A stretch of DNA of 64,000 nucleotides, from the NCBI GenBank assembly GCA_025766275.1, contig JAFKAC010000181.1:19091-83090 (forward strand), in the 5' to 3' direction. Origin of the DNA: Lactarius indigo. Its lineage: Eukaryota > Basidiomycota > Agaricomycetes > Russulales > Russulaceae. Shown here piece by piece: positions 53,915 to 64,000 of this stretch; the stretch's first letter is position 1, and the number at the start of each line of letters is the position of its first letter. Under the pieces are notes generated by a model. That model was not told where the DNA came from. It made no database searches and was given only the letters and a program-made list of their open reading frames with translations. The position numbers and the translations under genes are program-made.

Positions 53915-55846
53915 TCAGCGCGGTGTGCCCTCCTCTGCCGCGCGCACAGCGCTCGCGAACACATCGTGCAGCCATTCTGGATCCTCAAGCCCGACGCTAA
54001 CGCGTACGAGCGAGCTGGGCACGTCGTACCGCGCGCCCAGTCTAGTTCTCCATAGTGCGCGAGGATGGTATACGGGCACGCAAGCGTGAAGTTGGTGCCG
54101 AGGGAGGGGCCCTTGTCGCACGCGAGGGCGTCGAAGAACGCCTCCGCCGCGCGCGGGCTGGCGAACGTGAGCGAGAACAGCCCGCCGAAGCCGCCGCCCG
54201 GCAGACGGCGTGCGGCGTAGTGCGCGGCAGTCTGCCATTTGGGGTAGAAGACTTCGGTGATGGGCGAGGAGGGCTCCTGAGAGGAGGCGTATAAGAGGTC
54301 GCAGACGCGCTCGGCGTTTGCGTCGATTTTGGCGGCGCGTTGTGAGAAATTGCGTGAGTTGCGTTCCATGAAGATGGCGTCTTCGTCGAAATAGATGTCT
54401 TCGTATCTTGTGATCAGTCGTTCCTTAAGTGCGGCATAGTGCTTGCGTGCGGGGTTCAGCACGAGACTGTATACCACGCGAATGAGTCTACAGTTAGGCA
54501 CCAAAGACGAAAGACATGCCTGCCGCCCATGACGTTTGAGTCCCCACTGAAGAGCTTCGACAAGCTCGTCGCCACCATGTCCGCAAAGGGCAGAGTTTCG
54601 ACGTTGATGAAATTGCCGATACTGTCATCGATGACGATCAAAAAGTCGTACTTGTCGGCGAGGGCGCGCAGTCGCGAGAGATCGGCAGAGCGCAAGAGCG
54701 GGTTGGAGGGGAACTCGGTGAAAAGCGCGAGGATCGGCGGTTCATGCGGGTTCTTCGCTTGCTCCGCCTCCAAAATCTCTTCCAACTCATCGATCGAAGA
54801 GTCCAGCCCATGGCCCAAGAAGTAGCATCCAGGACCCCACTTCTCGAGAACCTTGAGCGTATCGGTATACGGAAAGCTGATAGGGAAGCGGTTCATTCAG
54901 TTCAGCCGCCGCGAGGTGGACTACGGACGGGCGGACGCACCCAAAGCACACGCTCTTTTTTGCGCCCCGGACGTCTAGGGCAAGTTGGTGCGCGGACCAG
55001 ATCGCGCTCATGCCGGTCGGGAAGAGGAACACGTCGTGCTCCGTGACCGCGACCCCACGCACGCTCTGCGCGACCTCGACCTCAGCCTCGCCACCAGCGG
55101 CGCTCTCATCGCGCACAAGCACGCCCGCAATACGGCGGCGCATCGCGCCCTTCGCCAGTTCTGCCGCAGCGACGTCCAAATTCCGTCCGTAGCGCTGCTC
55201 GAGGTACACGGACTGGTCCGTCCCGAGCGGCTCAGTGGTGCCGCCAGACGGTTCGCGTGCAGGTTTGGAGGCGTAGTGTCGGTGCGCGCCTGGTTTGAAA
55301 TGCGGAGGAGTCGAAGATGTGGGTGAGGAGGCGGATGCGAGCGCAGAGAGGCATCGCGTGGCTAGTCGGCTCGAGATGCCTAGACCGGTGTGCTGCCAGA
55401 ATTGCTTGGCGGTGCTGAATTGATCCCGAGGGAACAGGACGTGGAAAACGCAGAGGCGATCGGAGATGCAGTGCTGTACGACGCGCGCGAGGACGTCGCG
55501 TGCGGCTAGGAATGCGCGACACGCCTCGGCGGATTTGCGGGAGGGGAAGAGTAGGGAGCTCTCTGAGGGTGTGCCAAATTTTTGTTCTAGGAGGGCGGAA
55601 AGCTACGTGCAACATCACAAAAAAAGCTGTGTGAGGGGAGGCGCTGGTAAAAAAAAAAACAGCACTCACTTTCCTGATATCCAGGTTTATGAAAAAGCGA
55701 GGGTATCCTGTCTGCATGGCATCTATGACACGAGCTTCTCCCTCTTCGTACCCGACATTATCCCTCCATGTTGGGAGTGAGACCGAGATCGCATGCTCTG
55801 TGAAGGCAGGAATTGAATTGCCAAGAGGGTTTTCTGAGGGAGCCAT
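53915..55846 (-). CDS. Cystathionine gamma-synthase, frameshifted near C-terminus
   Basis: Exons 55846-55670, 55602-54941, 54876-54520 and 54466-53915 encode about 582 residues. Seen in order: [153 protein letters not shown] (PLP Lys in SLSK) and [11 protein letters not shown]. This is the long fungal PLP-dependent enzyme of the Cys/Met family that joins cysteine to an activated homoserine in methionine synthesis. Intron 3 is GC-AG (donor AG|GCATGT at 54519). At about 54026-54037, in a GC run, one base seems missing: the frame shifts after GELDW and the expected ending ([20 protein letters not shown], ending EEGTPR at 53915) is in another frame. Confidence 0.88.
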
Positions 55847-56029
55847 GGTGGGAGTTGATGTACAAAAAAGCACGGAACACGAGGAGGATATTATCGCTCT
55901 TAGTCATGTGCTAGGACCCACACCTCATCTTATTTCTCGAACCACTTGTAGAGCATTGTACTGTACAAAATGAAGTATTGAAACGAAACATAAGACAAAC
56001 AAAGATGAAAACGATGTGCTGGCTTCAAA

Positions 56030-57862
56030 TCAAGCCGCCCTGGGGGCACTCGTGCGCCGAAGACTCCCTCTGGAAGCACTGCGCACATGTTCCGCAAATA
56101 TGCCAGACGTCGATCCGTGGCTTGAAGTAGACGACGCACGCCTATGGCGTTGCATTCGCGATGGATCCACGTCGGGAATGTTGGCGATACGGGCGAAGAG
56201 CGAGAGGACTGTTAGGGCAGCCTTTCAACGGGCCAGTCCCGGGGAATAGTGAATACGCTTACTGTCACCAATCGAGACGACGCCGGATAAGTTTCCACGC
56301 CCGCCAGCGGATGGCGAAGCAGAGCCATTCGATTCGGAAGTCACGAAGAGTCGGTGCGAATTCGCTACAACGTGAAAATTTTTGTTATCACAGACCAACG
56401 CACGGAAGGGCGATACACGTACTAGCCAGTACCTTCTGGATCGTATACGCTAGTGTGGACGACGGGAACACGCTGTACACTGTGCGGCTGCATATGAGCG
56501 CTTAGTGGAGCCGCTTAGGGAGGGTGGAGGACCTGGATATCGATCAGCCCCATCTGTCCAGCCTTGGGGCATCTTCGAAAGTCGTATGAATAAAGGAGGG
56601 AACGCGCAGCTTAACAGGACGAACCTTGATCTGTGAAACAAGCTGGTGAACAAGCATCGTCAAAATATGGTTGCTTTGTGATGGCACGACCGTCTTGCGG
56701 TTGTGACTGTTAGCAAACAGTGCTACAATCAGGAAACAACTTCGCACAGACCTGTCCGATGTCCGTGACGCTGATAGCGCTCAACAGATTGCCGCTCTCC
56801 TCCTCCAGAACCGCGACGCTACTGACGCCCAGATCGCTCATCATCCGCATCGCATCGAGCACGCTCTTACGCGAGTGCACTGCAACCACCTCAAAGTGCA
56901 GGTTCAACGACGGAAGTGGCAGCGTGCCGAGAGGATTCGAGACATAATGCAAGAACGTCGGAGAGGGCTGAATCTCCGGCAGTGGTGGCACTGCGGCGCC
57001 GGACGAACGAGCGAAAGCGCTGAAGAATGCAAGTAGACGAAGATCGGAAATCACGCCAAGGTGCGACTCTGAGGATCCAGCCGGAGACTTAACGAGAACT
57101 GGAAAATAGAGTGGGCGTTGTTGTCTAAGTTTGAAGCGACGGACGTACCTCGGTGTGCGCCGGAAGAAAAGATAGCGAGAAGAGAGATTACGGACGCATC
57201 ATGCGCGAGCTCCACGAGAGGGTTTTTCTCGGAAAGATCTTAGAAGGTGGAGTCACTGCTTCTGGAAGTAGACGATGCGGCATGAACGTACTGCTCACGA
57301 GTTGCACCGGGACGTGGCCTGCCTTTGCAGCTTCTAGGATCTGAGCGACCCGCGGGTGAGATTGGAGGTGCTCAGGGGTATACGTATGTCGCGTCGCGGC
57401 GAAGGTCAAAAACGCATTCACGTCTGCGAACTGGAGCACGGTCAAGCCACGGGTCAAAGTAGAGAGGGGGGCGTACGTCGAATAAGCCAGAATAGTGTCC
57501 ATCGGGATCAGCGGACTTTATGGCGAGACATGAGGTGCCCTTGGATAGCAGGAGCTATAGCCTCCAGGATCAGCTCGAGATGCGCAGAAGGGGGGGGAAA
57601 TTTCACGTCGCAAGCGTCTTCGACCGCGATCTCGCGATCGACAACGACTACCGGGCCTTCGACCAGGGCTTCTCGAGCAGCTCAGAATCGGCGCGGAGTA
57701 AGGAGAGGGGTCACACGTACCTTGTGCGGTGGTGTTCTCCCAGACGCGGACCCACTCTTCGCTTTCTGTGTTCGGTGCGGCGACAAAGCGAATGCTGGCC
57801 GGACTAGCGCTACGGCGGCTATGGATACTTGAAACAGACAATCGCTTGCTCAATGACGCCAT
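56030..57862 (-). CDS. SDS23: CBS-domain protein SDS23 homologue
   Basis: About nine exons from ATG at 57862 to TGA at 56032 stay in frame. Blocks in order: MASLSKRLSVSSIHSRRSAS, EALVEGPVVVVDREIAVEDA, LLLSKGTSCLAIKSADPDGH, FADVNAFLTFAATRHTYTPE, NPLVELAHDASVISLLAIFS, GVISDLRLLAFFSAFARS, LPSLNLHFEVVAVHSRKSVL, DAMRMMSDLGVSSVAVLEEE, LLSAISVTDIG, VVPSQSNHILTMLVHQLVSQ, GWTDGADRYPVYSVFPSSTL, NSHRLFVTSE, SGVVSIGDILSLFARIANIP and a Ser/Arg-rich tail. These are four CBS motifs as in yeast Sds23/24 and S. pombe Sds23 (Moc1), which regulate PP2A-type phosphatases, stress and cell-cycle progress; that function is transferred from the family. It lies 183 bp upstream of the cystathionine gamma-synthase start, same strand. 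It looks intact. Confidence 0.85.
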
Positions 57863-58978
57863 CGCTCGGGTAGTTTGGTCGCGACGCTAGCGGCGGTGGT
57901 CTCGATAATAGTATGGATGGTGTGGGTATGCACGTCGGCTTGAAGGTCGCGATATCTCATTGTTGGTAACTTATGTACCTATCATGATGTGCCTATAGTT
58001 CTCCACGTCCCGCATCAGACAGACGCTCTACTCCCCTTACCCCCATCTGACGAAGGACATGGCGAACGATTCGCTTCCGAAAGCCTTCTCCCTTTTGGTG
58101 TCTGCCCACAATTTCCTTACCCGCACTGCTATTTCGTCATTGTTCTTCTACCTGCTTATCCTGCCTTGTACCTTCGCGTCCTTCGCATCACTCCTGCTCT
58201 GGTATCATCTCTCCGTCATGTATGCTCTCCTGCCCTCTCACTTTGCAAGCAGGATAGCTTTATCATGGTTTCCTGGTCCTCAACTACCGGCCCTTGGTCT
58301 TGCCCTCAGTCTATCGTTGCCCGCGTCCGGTTTGCGCCATGATAAGTTCCACAGGGTTCCATGGCGACAGACCCAGACCGGCCTCCCGCAGTAGAAGCCC
58401 TTGTGTGAAGCATGTGAAGACTCGCGCACTCTAAAGCCAGATCTTACGCCACGGCCGAAAATAGACTCGAACCACAAACGCTTTTGCGGGCGCGACTATC
58501 TTTTTTTTTTTTGGCCTACGCCTGTCGTGTGGGCCCACTTTTATCCTCCCCGGCGTCCTCCAAACCGACACGCAAGACTAGGGGTTGCCATCCGACAACA
58601 GCAATCGATTCGTTGCGAAGTCGAGTCGGCGGCACTTCAGTTGAAGAGCCAGACTGAACCGAACTTCAGCATCTCTACAGTAAAATCTTCTTCTACTTAT
58701 ACTGTAGTAGCACTTATTTATAGACAAAGGACAAAAAGGAGCTAGATACAAATGATAAAGGGTACCCCCAAAAAAGACGTACCGAATCTGTCGGCCCGGA
58801 GTGGACCGTTGAGAACGATACGAAAAGTACGCCAAGCTTAGGCTGAAGTGAAGCTGCATGGTGTCCTCGTGTCTCTACTCTCGGGCTCATGTACGCCCCT
58901 CATGCGTGTTATACTTCACTTTATATTCTCTTTGTGTCCCATACTACCCTGAGCGCTGACTGAGCACTGTATGCGCTT
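57863..58978. other. Divergent intergenic region
   Basis: Separates the leftward SDS23 gene from the rightward GTPase gene, so it must hold promoters for both. An open frame at 58059-58394 (plus) encodes a hydrophobic stretch (TAISSLFFYLLILPCTFASF) but has no family match and may be chance. A T12 run lies at 58501-58512. Confidence 0.4.
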
Positions 58979-61425
58979 ATGGGAAACCTCTGTTCCGCTG
59001 CTTCTACCCGCTCTTCGCACCCCCCAGGCCGCGTTCCCCAGCAACCTCAACCTAATGGACGAGCGCTTGGGCCTCAACAGGATTCGTCTCTGTCTGTATC
59101 GCCTCAGGGACGCGGTGCGACGCATAAGCCAGTCCCACCTGGTGAACCCATTCCTGGACCCACTCCATCTCGGTCCAGTGGAAAAGTGCCCAAGTCACTC
59201 CCATCCAAACCCAGTAGATCGAGGTCAATGTCTTCTCCGCACTATTCATCTAAGTCAAATTCCCGGAACCAGTCATATGATAGCGCACGGATGGCGCCTC
59301 TGCCAGTCTCTAGAGGGGAAACGTCCCAGAAACCGTTACTTAAATCCGGTAGAACAAGGATCATGTCCTCCCCGCAAAATCTGTCTGGGTGCGTATAAAT
59401 CATACGATAGCGCAAGAAACTTGCTAACCCCGGGGCACCTTCATCCTCACTTAGGCGGGGGCAGACTCAGGCTGCCACGAGAGGTAACAATGCCAGGACA
59501 TTTCCTTCAACAGTGCGGGAGATGCTTCCCAACGGGTTCAGGTATGTGCTCAGGCCCTGAAATATTCTCCAATAACCACCACAACTGTCCATAGGTTTAG
59601 AATCCTTGTCCTGGGGAAGGTAAGCGCTAACACATGGTACATCGCGAGGTTAAATTAACATCTACTATTGCAACAGAGTCAGTCTGGAAAATCCTCACTC
59701 ATCAACACTGTCTTCAATGTCGATATGGCCGTGGGTACCTTTTTTTTTTTTTTTTCTCTTTTTTTACCTTAATTCGGTTTCGCTGATGGAATACTTCTAT
59801 TAAAAAAAGGCGGCACCGGGAAGCCAGCATGGAAATGCCGATATTAACGCTGGCTTTTCTCCGGGAAACAACAGTTACCTCGTCGTGCACGAGTATTCTG
59901 GATTCGAATCGGGAGATACTCAAAGCCTACAGACTCTTAGGGACTTCATATCGTATCGCACTGATGCGAACCGTTCAGCTTCGGAGAGACTTCATGCCAT
60001 CTGGTAGACTGGACACCGTCGTCTTTTCTATGTATCTGACAAAGACCCCTCCTTAGGATATGTGTTCCAATTTCTGATGCCATCGAGAACGGGCTGGGGG
60101 ATGGGGTCAAAGAGATTTTGGGCATGAAAAAAGGTGAGTACTCTCAAGAACTATGGTATCTGAATATGGAACTGACGCGAGGCTTAGTGCCCGTCTTGAT
60201 TGTGTTCACTAAATTTGACCTGTTGGTCTCCCGAGTTCAATTTGATATTAGACGGGGCGAGATACAAAAGCACGAACAGCCGAGTGCCAAGGCACGTACG
60301 GTATACGAAGACTTGTGTAGCTCCCTGTTCAATAAGGGCTCTCAGGATGCGCCGGCGGTGATCTTTTCTGGTTATTTTCTTATGTATGCGTCCCACGAAG
60401 ACCATATAATGACCCCGTAATATTCATAGAGAGACCAGCACATAAAGACCTAATTGGCGAACTAACTTCGACTACTCACGCGGTCATCAAGGCGGATTCG
60501 CATGATCTCACTGCCCGTCCTACATCGTCTCAAGTACTACCGAGTCCACCGATAACCCCTACGCTTCTTGCGTGGTCCATAGCACAGAGGGTCAACCATG
60601 ATGTCATCATCCAAGCTTCCATCGAGCACGTACTATCATCCTTATTCTCGAAAATAGTCACCTGATTCCGTTCTCCAGGGTTGGGCGAGTTCGTGAGTGA
60701 TATATGTCCGCCAGAGTATCATCCGACACGTTCTCTCGCGTACGTAGGATATTGGCGTAGCCTCGGAACCAGTCAAGACTTCGCTGATCAGGCCCTGGCA
60801 AGCTGCGTGAATGTGATTCACGAAGATATTATCAACGTCTGGAACTTTGACGACAAGGAAGGAGTCCGTGCTTTTCTTCCTGAGTTCCGTATCATTTGCT
60901 GAAAGGAACCAGTATCTGTTGAGTAAAGACTTCACGGCCAGGATGTCCCACCTTGTTGGGGACCTAGCTGGGTCGCCTGCTATCTCGTAAGTGTGACGAA
61001 ACGGACTCGAGACCGCACTGAAGACAGACCCCAAACAGTCCTGACTTGAATGGGACCGTGGTGTCCATGGCCCAATGGATGAATGGTCTGTACCAAAACA
61101 AAAGTGAACATGTTCTTTGTCGTTGTTTTTTCAGCCTCACCTCATCTCCTTTCGCAGTAACAGGAACATCCGCTGCATCATGGCCTACATCGTGGACCTT
61201 ACTGTCATCCTATACGGGCTCTTTTCGTCCGCTCATAGTGTATCTGGAACAGAAGTTCAGTCCGCCGTGAAAGACTATGCTAAGAGTAGCACTAGGAGCC
61301 AAATCCATGATCATATCCGGAGCTTTGTCACGCAGATCCCCTTCACTTATCAGAATAAGGACACTATAATGGAGGTGATTATTGACTTGATTAAGCAAAA
61401 TTGTGTACGGACCTCTACTGGTTAA
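58979..61425 (+). CDS. P-loop GTPase-like protein with N-myristoylation signal
   Basis: The ATG at 58979 gives MGNLCSAAS, a myristoylation (Gly2) and palmitoylation (Cys5) pattern. A Pro/Ser-rich region of about 140 residues follows, then REMLPNGFRFRILVLGK with the P-loop GKSQSGKSSL split by an intron (near 59620-59677). Next come VDMAV, NNSYLVVHEYSGFE (switch/Walker B position), LQTLRDFISYRT, ERLHAIW, ICVPISDAI, VPVLIVFTKFDLLVSR (TKFD as guanine-specificity motif), EDLCSSLFNKG, DFADQALASCVNVIHEDII, FTARMSHLVGDLAG and a helical C-terminus MAYIVDLTVILYGLF ending at 61425. This is a multi-exon, membrane-anchored member of an Agaricomycete G-domain family; biological role unknown. The exon join near 60860-60905 (after WNFDDKEG) is uncertain. 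Confidence 0.78.
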
Positions 61426-62278
61426 ATAGCCGTAATACTATTCACTGTTATTCTTCGACGCGTGTGGTCCTCCACTTCGGCTTCATGAGCCCCAGCCATC
61501 CCTTTGATTTCGACGCACACATCTATCTCTATACGGTCGATCTACTCTCTGTTAACGATTAGGAAGCCCCAAAACACCGAATCACACTCGCGATCCGTAT
61601 TTGCGTCTCTCAAATCGGGGAGTGAGACATGCATGTTATATTTAATAAAATATGGATACATGGATACGAACACCGCATCAGCAAATTAAAATTAAAATTT
61701 TAGGTGCTTACCAAAATTGAAAGAGCTTATGTAGGCTTTAAGCTCATATTATTATTATGACAAAATAACAATCACTTGTAATTGAGCCACGATCACCAAC
61801 GCATATATCTCAGTGCTTATGATCCTGTGGGTCACACGCAGTCCATTTGTAAGCGCTTATAATTTCTGTGAAAGTCTCATGGCCGAGTTGTAAGTAGTAC
61901 AATTTTTGGACAGTTCTTGTGGCTGAATTATAATTTCTGGGCCAAGTTATAAGTTTGTCGCTTTCCGATGGCTCGTGGCTGGGTTTTAGTTGCCATATCA
62001 GTCTCACGTTCTCGGTCCTCATGGCGTCGCACCCTGCCATCGATCTCAACACTGCCCTTCCCTCACACAGATACAGACACACACACACTCCCTCTCGCTT
62101 TCTCTTCGTTCCTTCATCATATTGCATCAAATGGGCCTCAACGACGACAGCCACCCGTACTTGCCTCGCAAGCGGCCCCTTGGCCACTCGTAGACAGGCT
62201 GCGCGTCCCCACATTCCGCACCATCTTTGTCCCTCGACACCCGTCTCCGTCGTATCGCCCATACCACCTACCCTTTGA
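61426..62278. other. Intergenic, AT-rich
   Basis: No gene supported. 61680-61720 has runs such as AAATTAAAATTAAAATTTTAG. 61850-61950 repeats the word TTATAA(T/G)TT several times. No RNA gene recognised. Confidence 0.45.
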
Positions 62279-62280
62279 TA

Positions 62281-63329
62281 GGGAATACCATGGGTTGGCA
62301 CCACGGGTCGGCAAAACCTGTACGGGTCACGGGTACGGGTAGTCATTATCCAACCCGTGCAAAACCTTTACCCATAGTGTGAGTACCCGCGGGTTTTTGC
62401 AGGTTTTTCAACTTGTCTCATCATTCTTTACTTATCTCGCTCACTCGCCCCTCATTATAGAATGGGCATCAACTTGAATGGCAACCACCACCCGTTTCCA
62501 GCAACAGCAAACCCACAATGGCAAATGGCCTCAGGGCACCCGTAGACCGGCTGCACCCCGAGCCATCTTTTTTTTGGTGCGTCGGTGTCAGCAGCCTCCT
62601 TTAGTAACGTAATTAAACGTCTTTTCTATCATGTCTTGCTTCACACTCGCCTTCCAACATCACTGGTGGCTCACCTGCACCGCCCAGACCCTTCCTTGCC
62701 TCACCTAGGCTCAGATGTACGCGCCAGTAACACAGACGCCTAGCATTATATTTTTGTACTCTTGGATCCAGCTAAGTGTTTTTTTGGGACCCCGTGACGT
62801 GTTTGCTGACTTTATTGTATGCGGGCCTTGTGCTCCTCATCCACCACGATCCAACCATTCCCTGAAATTGTCAAGACACTTTGCCGGGGACAAGGCGATC
62901 ACGACGACCTCGATAACGGGACCACGACGACCAAGGCGATGGCGATCGAGGCAACCATGATGACTTTGGCAACGGCGACAAGGCAACCTTGACGACCTCA
63001 AGGCAACCACAATGGCCTTGGTCACAGCAGCGAGGCCACCACGATGACCGAGGCGACAGTGATGAGGCCACCATGACGACCTCAACAACGGCAGTGGGGT
63101 AACTACGACTATCACAGCGATGGCCACCGTGACGGCGGTGGGGCGACTACGACGGCGATGGGATCCTACAATGATCACGGGGCGATGACAGACACCGTCA
63201 TGAGTACTAGTAGTAGTAATAGAGTAATATATTAACATTTGAGCCGACTTTGAGACTGAGAAGGGGAGCTCAAGGACATGCGAGTACGGGTAGCCCCTAA
63301 ATGACCCGGGGGTCACCCGTAGTATTCCC
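62281..63329. mobile_element. Possible ~1-kb non-autonomous DNA element
   Basis: GGGAATACCATGGGT (62281-62295) and the reverse complement of 63315-63329 (GGGAATACTACGGGT) agree at 13 of 15 positions, and TA lies outside both ends (62279-62280, 63330-63331). Inside the left end are several ACGGGT/CGGGTA words. No transposase is seen. The inverted ends and TA flanks suggest a Tc1/mariner-like MITE-type element; this rests on short ends only. Confidence 0.5.
62895..63175. repeat. Degenerate ACGAC/GGCAAC minisatellite
   Basis: Irregular repeats of words like CACGACGACC, AAGGCGATGGCGA, GGCAACC and AACGGCGAC run for about 280 bp with a rough 9-12-bp period. No clear exact unit. It lies inside the possible element above. 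Confidence 0.55.
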
Positions 63330-63470
63330 TACCTCCCTCTGCTCCTCTCCTCTCTAACCTCTGCGGAATCCCCTCCGCTTCGGACTCAACCTTCAGACTC
63401 AACGGACTTGGCTCCTTATACCACTGCCATCCCTGCTATTCAAGTATAAGAGTCTTGGGTCCATGTTGAT

Positions 63471-63560
63471 GGCTCTGTGGTGTAGTGGTAATATTTGTCG
63501 CGATTCAACTCATTATGTCAGCACTCATTGACCGCATGCCGGTGTTCAAATCCGTTTCAA
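63471..63560 (+). tRNA. Degenerate tRNA-like sequence (pseudo-tRNA or SINE head)
   Basis: GGCTCTGTGGTGTAGTGGTAA (63471 on) resembles an acceptor start plus A box, and GGTGTTCAAATCCG (63541-63554) resembles a B box about 60 bases later. I could not fold a convincing anticodon arm or a matching 3' acceptor, so this is a relic or the head of a tRNA-derived SINE, not a working tRNA. No amino-acid identity is assigned. Confidence 0.3.
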
Positions 63561-64000
63561 TCTGTTTATTATGTATAGCAACTTGGTATTCTAAAATCTG
63601 AGATGGATGTCTGTTAATAAATAATAAACAAAAATTAAGACAGAGCAAAAAGGTCAAAGTAAGTTACAATGATAATGCAGTGATTTTTCCCTAGTTATAC
63701 TCTGAGTTAAAATCAATTATAAGTGCATACAACCCATATGAAGGGTGTTAGGCAATACAATCCACAAAAGCGATTACCATTCGCCAGCATAATTGTGACT
63801 GATTGTCAATAGATTTCCGAATTGGGGAGCTATCATACTTCATCACTGATTTATAATCCAGGTTCTGCTCACACCGCTTACGGTGATTATAAGTGATTAT
63901 AATCACCCAATATTTTTCCTTGTTTTTGCTGATGCCACGAAGCAGACGTGTACCGCTAGTACGGCTGGTGCGACTTGCCCCGCGGACTAGAGTCGCCGGT
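63561..64000. other. AT-rich end of window
   Basis: No gene seen. A near-perfect palindrome, GGTGATTATAA-GTG-ATTATAATCACC-like, lies at about 63880-63906. Nothing else is recognised. Confidence 0.45.

Noticed and set aside
58059..58394. 111-codon hydrophobic frame between SDS23 and the GTPase gene
   Set aside because: Not recognised, no homologous block or splice support; it could equally be promoter or 5' UTR sequence.
58421..58520. Possible minus-strand tRNA (GGTTCGAGTC-like B box) beside the T12 run
   Set aside because: No A box or D arm at the right distance and the 5' half would be a homopolymer; acceptor pairing fails.
1..64000. CRISPR arrays, bacterial operons or prophage
   Set aside because: No regular spaced repeats, ribosome-binding sites or polycistronic spacing; gene structure is clearly eukaryotic with introns.

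Overview
This window is nuclear DNA of a basidiomycete, almost certainly an Agaricomycete. Genes are broken by many GT-AG introns of about 36-70 bp. Gene families typical of or expanded in mushroom-forming fungi are present: DUF6535 membrane proteins, a Git3/cAMP-receptor-like 7TM protein, a NAPE-PLD-like metallo-hydrolase, a myristoylated P-loop GTPase, a mid-protein Zn2Cys6 factor and a fungal Tnp2-type transposon. Exon structures were read by eye from frame continuity, splice sites and remembered family patterns; no alignment or database search was run.

Region 1 (1-35 kb) is accessory and repeat-rich. It holds four DUF6535 genes. Copies 1 and 2 lie in a tandem duplication (about 480-3360 and 3361-6245). 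Copies 3 and 4 lie in a dispersed direct duplication (about 7441-9900 and 29256-31740) on either side of a ~9.4-kb DNA transposon (12149-21512). The transposon has 21/22-bp inverted ends, a 7-bp target duplication and three genes: a Tnp2-like transposase, a small minus-strand gene and a repeat-rich accessory gene. All three carry in-frame stops, and every one is TGA, apparently from CGA by CpG deamination. A 7TM receptor gene (24126-25695) and a NAPE-PLD-like gene (minus, 34192-32538) flank or follow copy 4. Fragments of other genes are scattered between.

Region 2 (35.8-44 kb) is a tandem segmental duplication of roughly 4 kb per unit. Each unit carries a gag-like remnant and a two-finger C2H2 zinc-finger gene. 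The first unit contains a 277-bp TA-flanked MITE, and the second preserves the approximate empty site.

Region 3 (45.6-61.4 kb) is a compact block of mostly conserved genes: mitochondrial p32/MAM33, a Zn2Cys6 regulator, an unrecognised acidic protein, cystathionine gamma-synthase (with a 1-base frameshift near its C-terminus), the CBS protein SDS23 and a P-loop GTPase. The last 2.5 kb is again repeat-like, with a ~1-kb inverted-repeat element and a degenerate tRNA-like sequence.

No operon or single new multi-gene machinery is evident. The strongest unusual signals are the TGA-only decay recorded in the transposon, the DUF6535 expansion with changing gene structure, and the duplication/MITE history of the zinc-finger pair.
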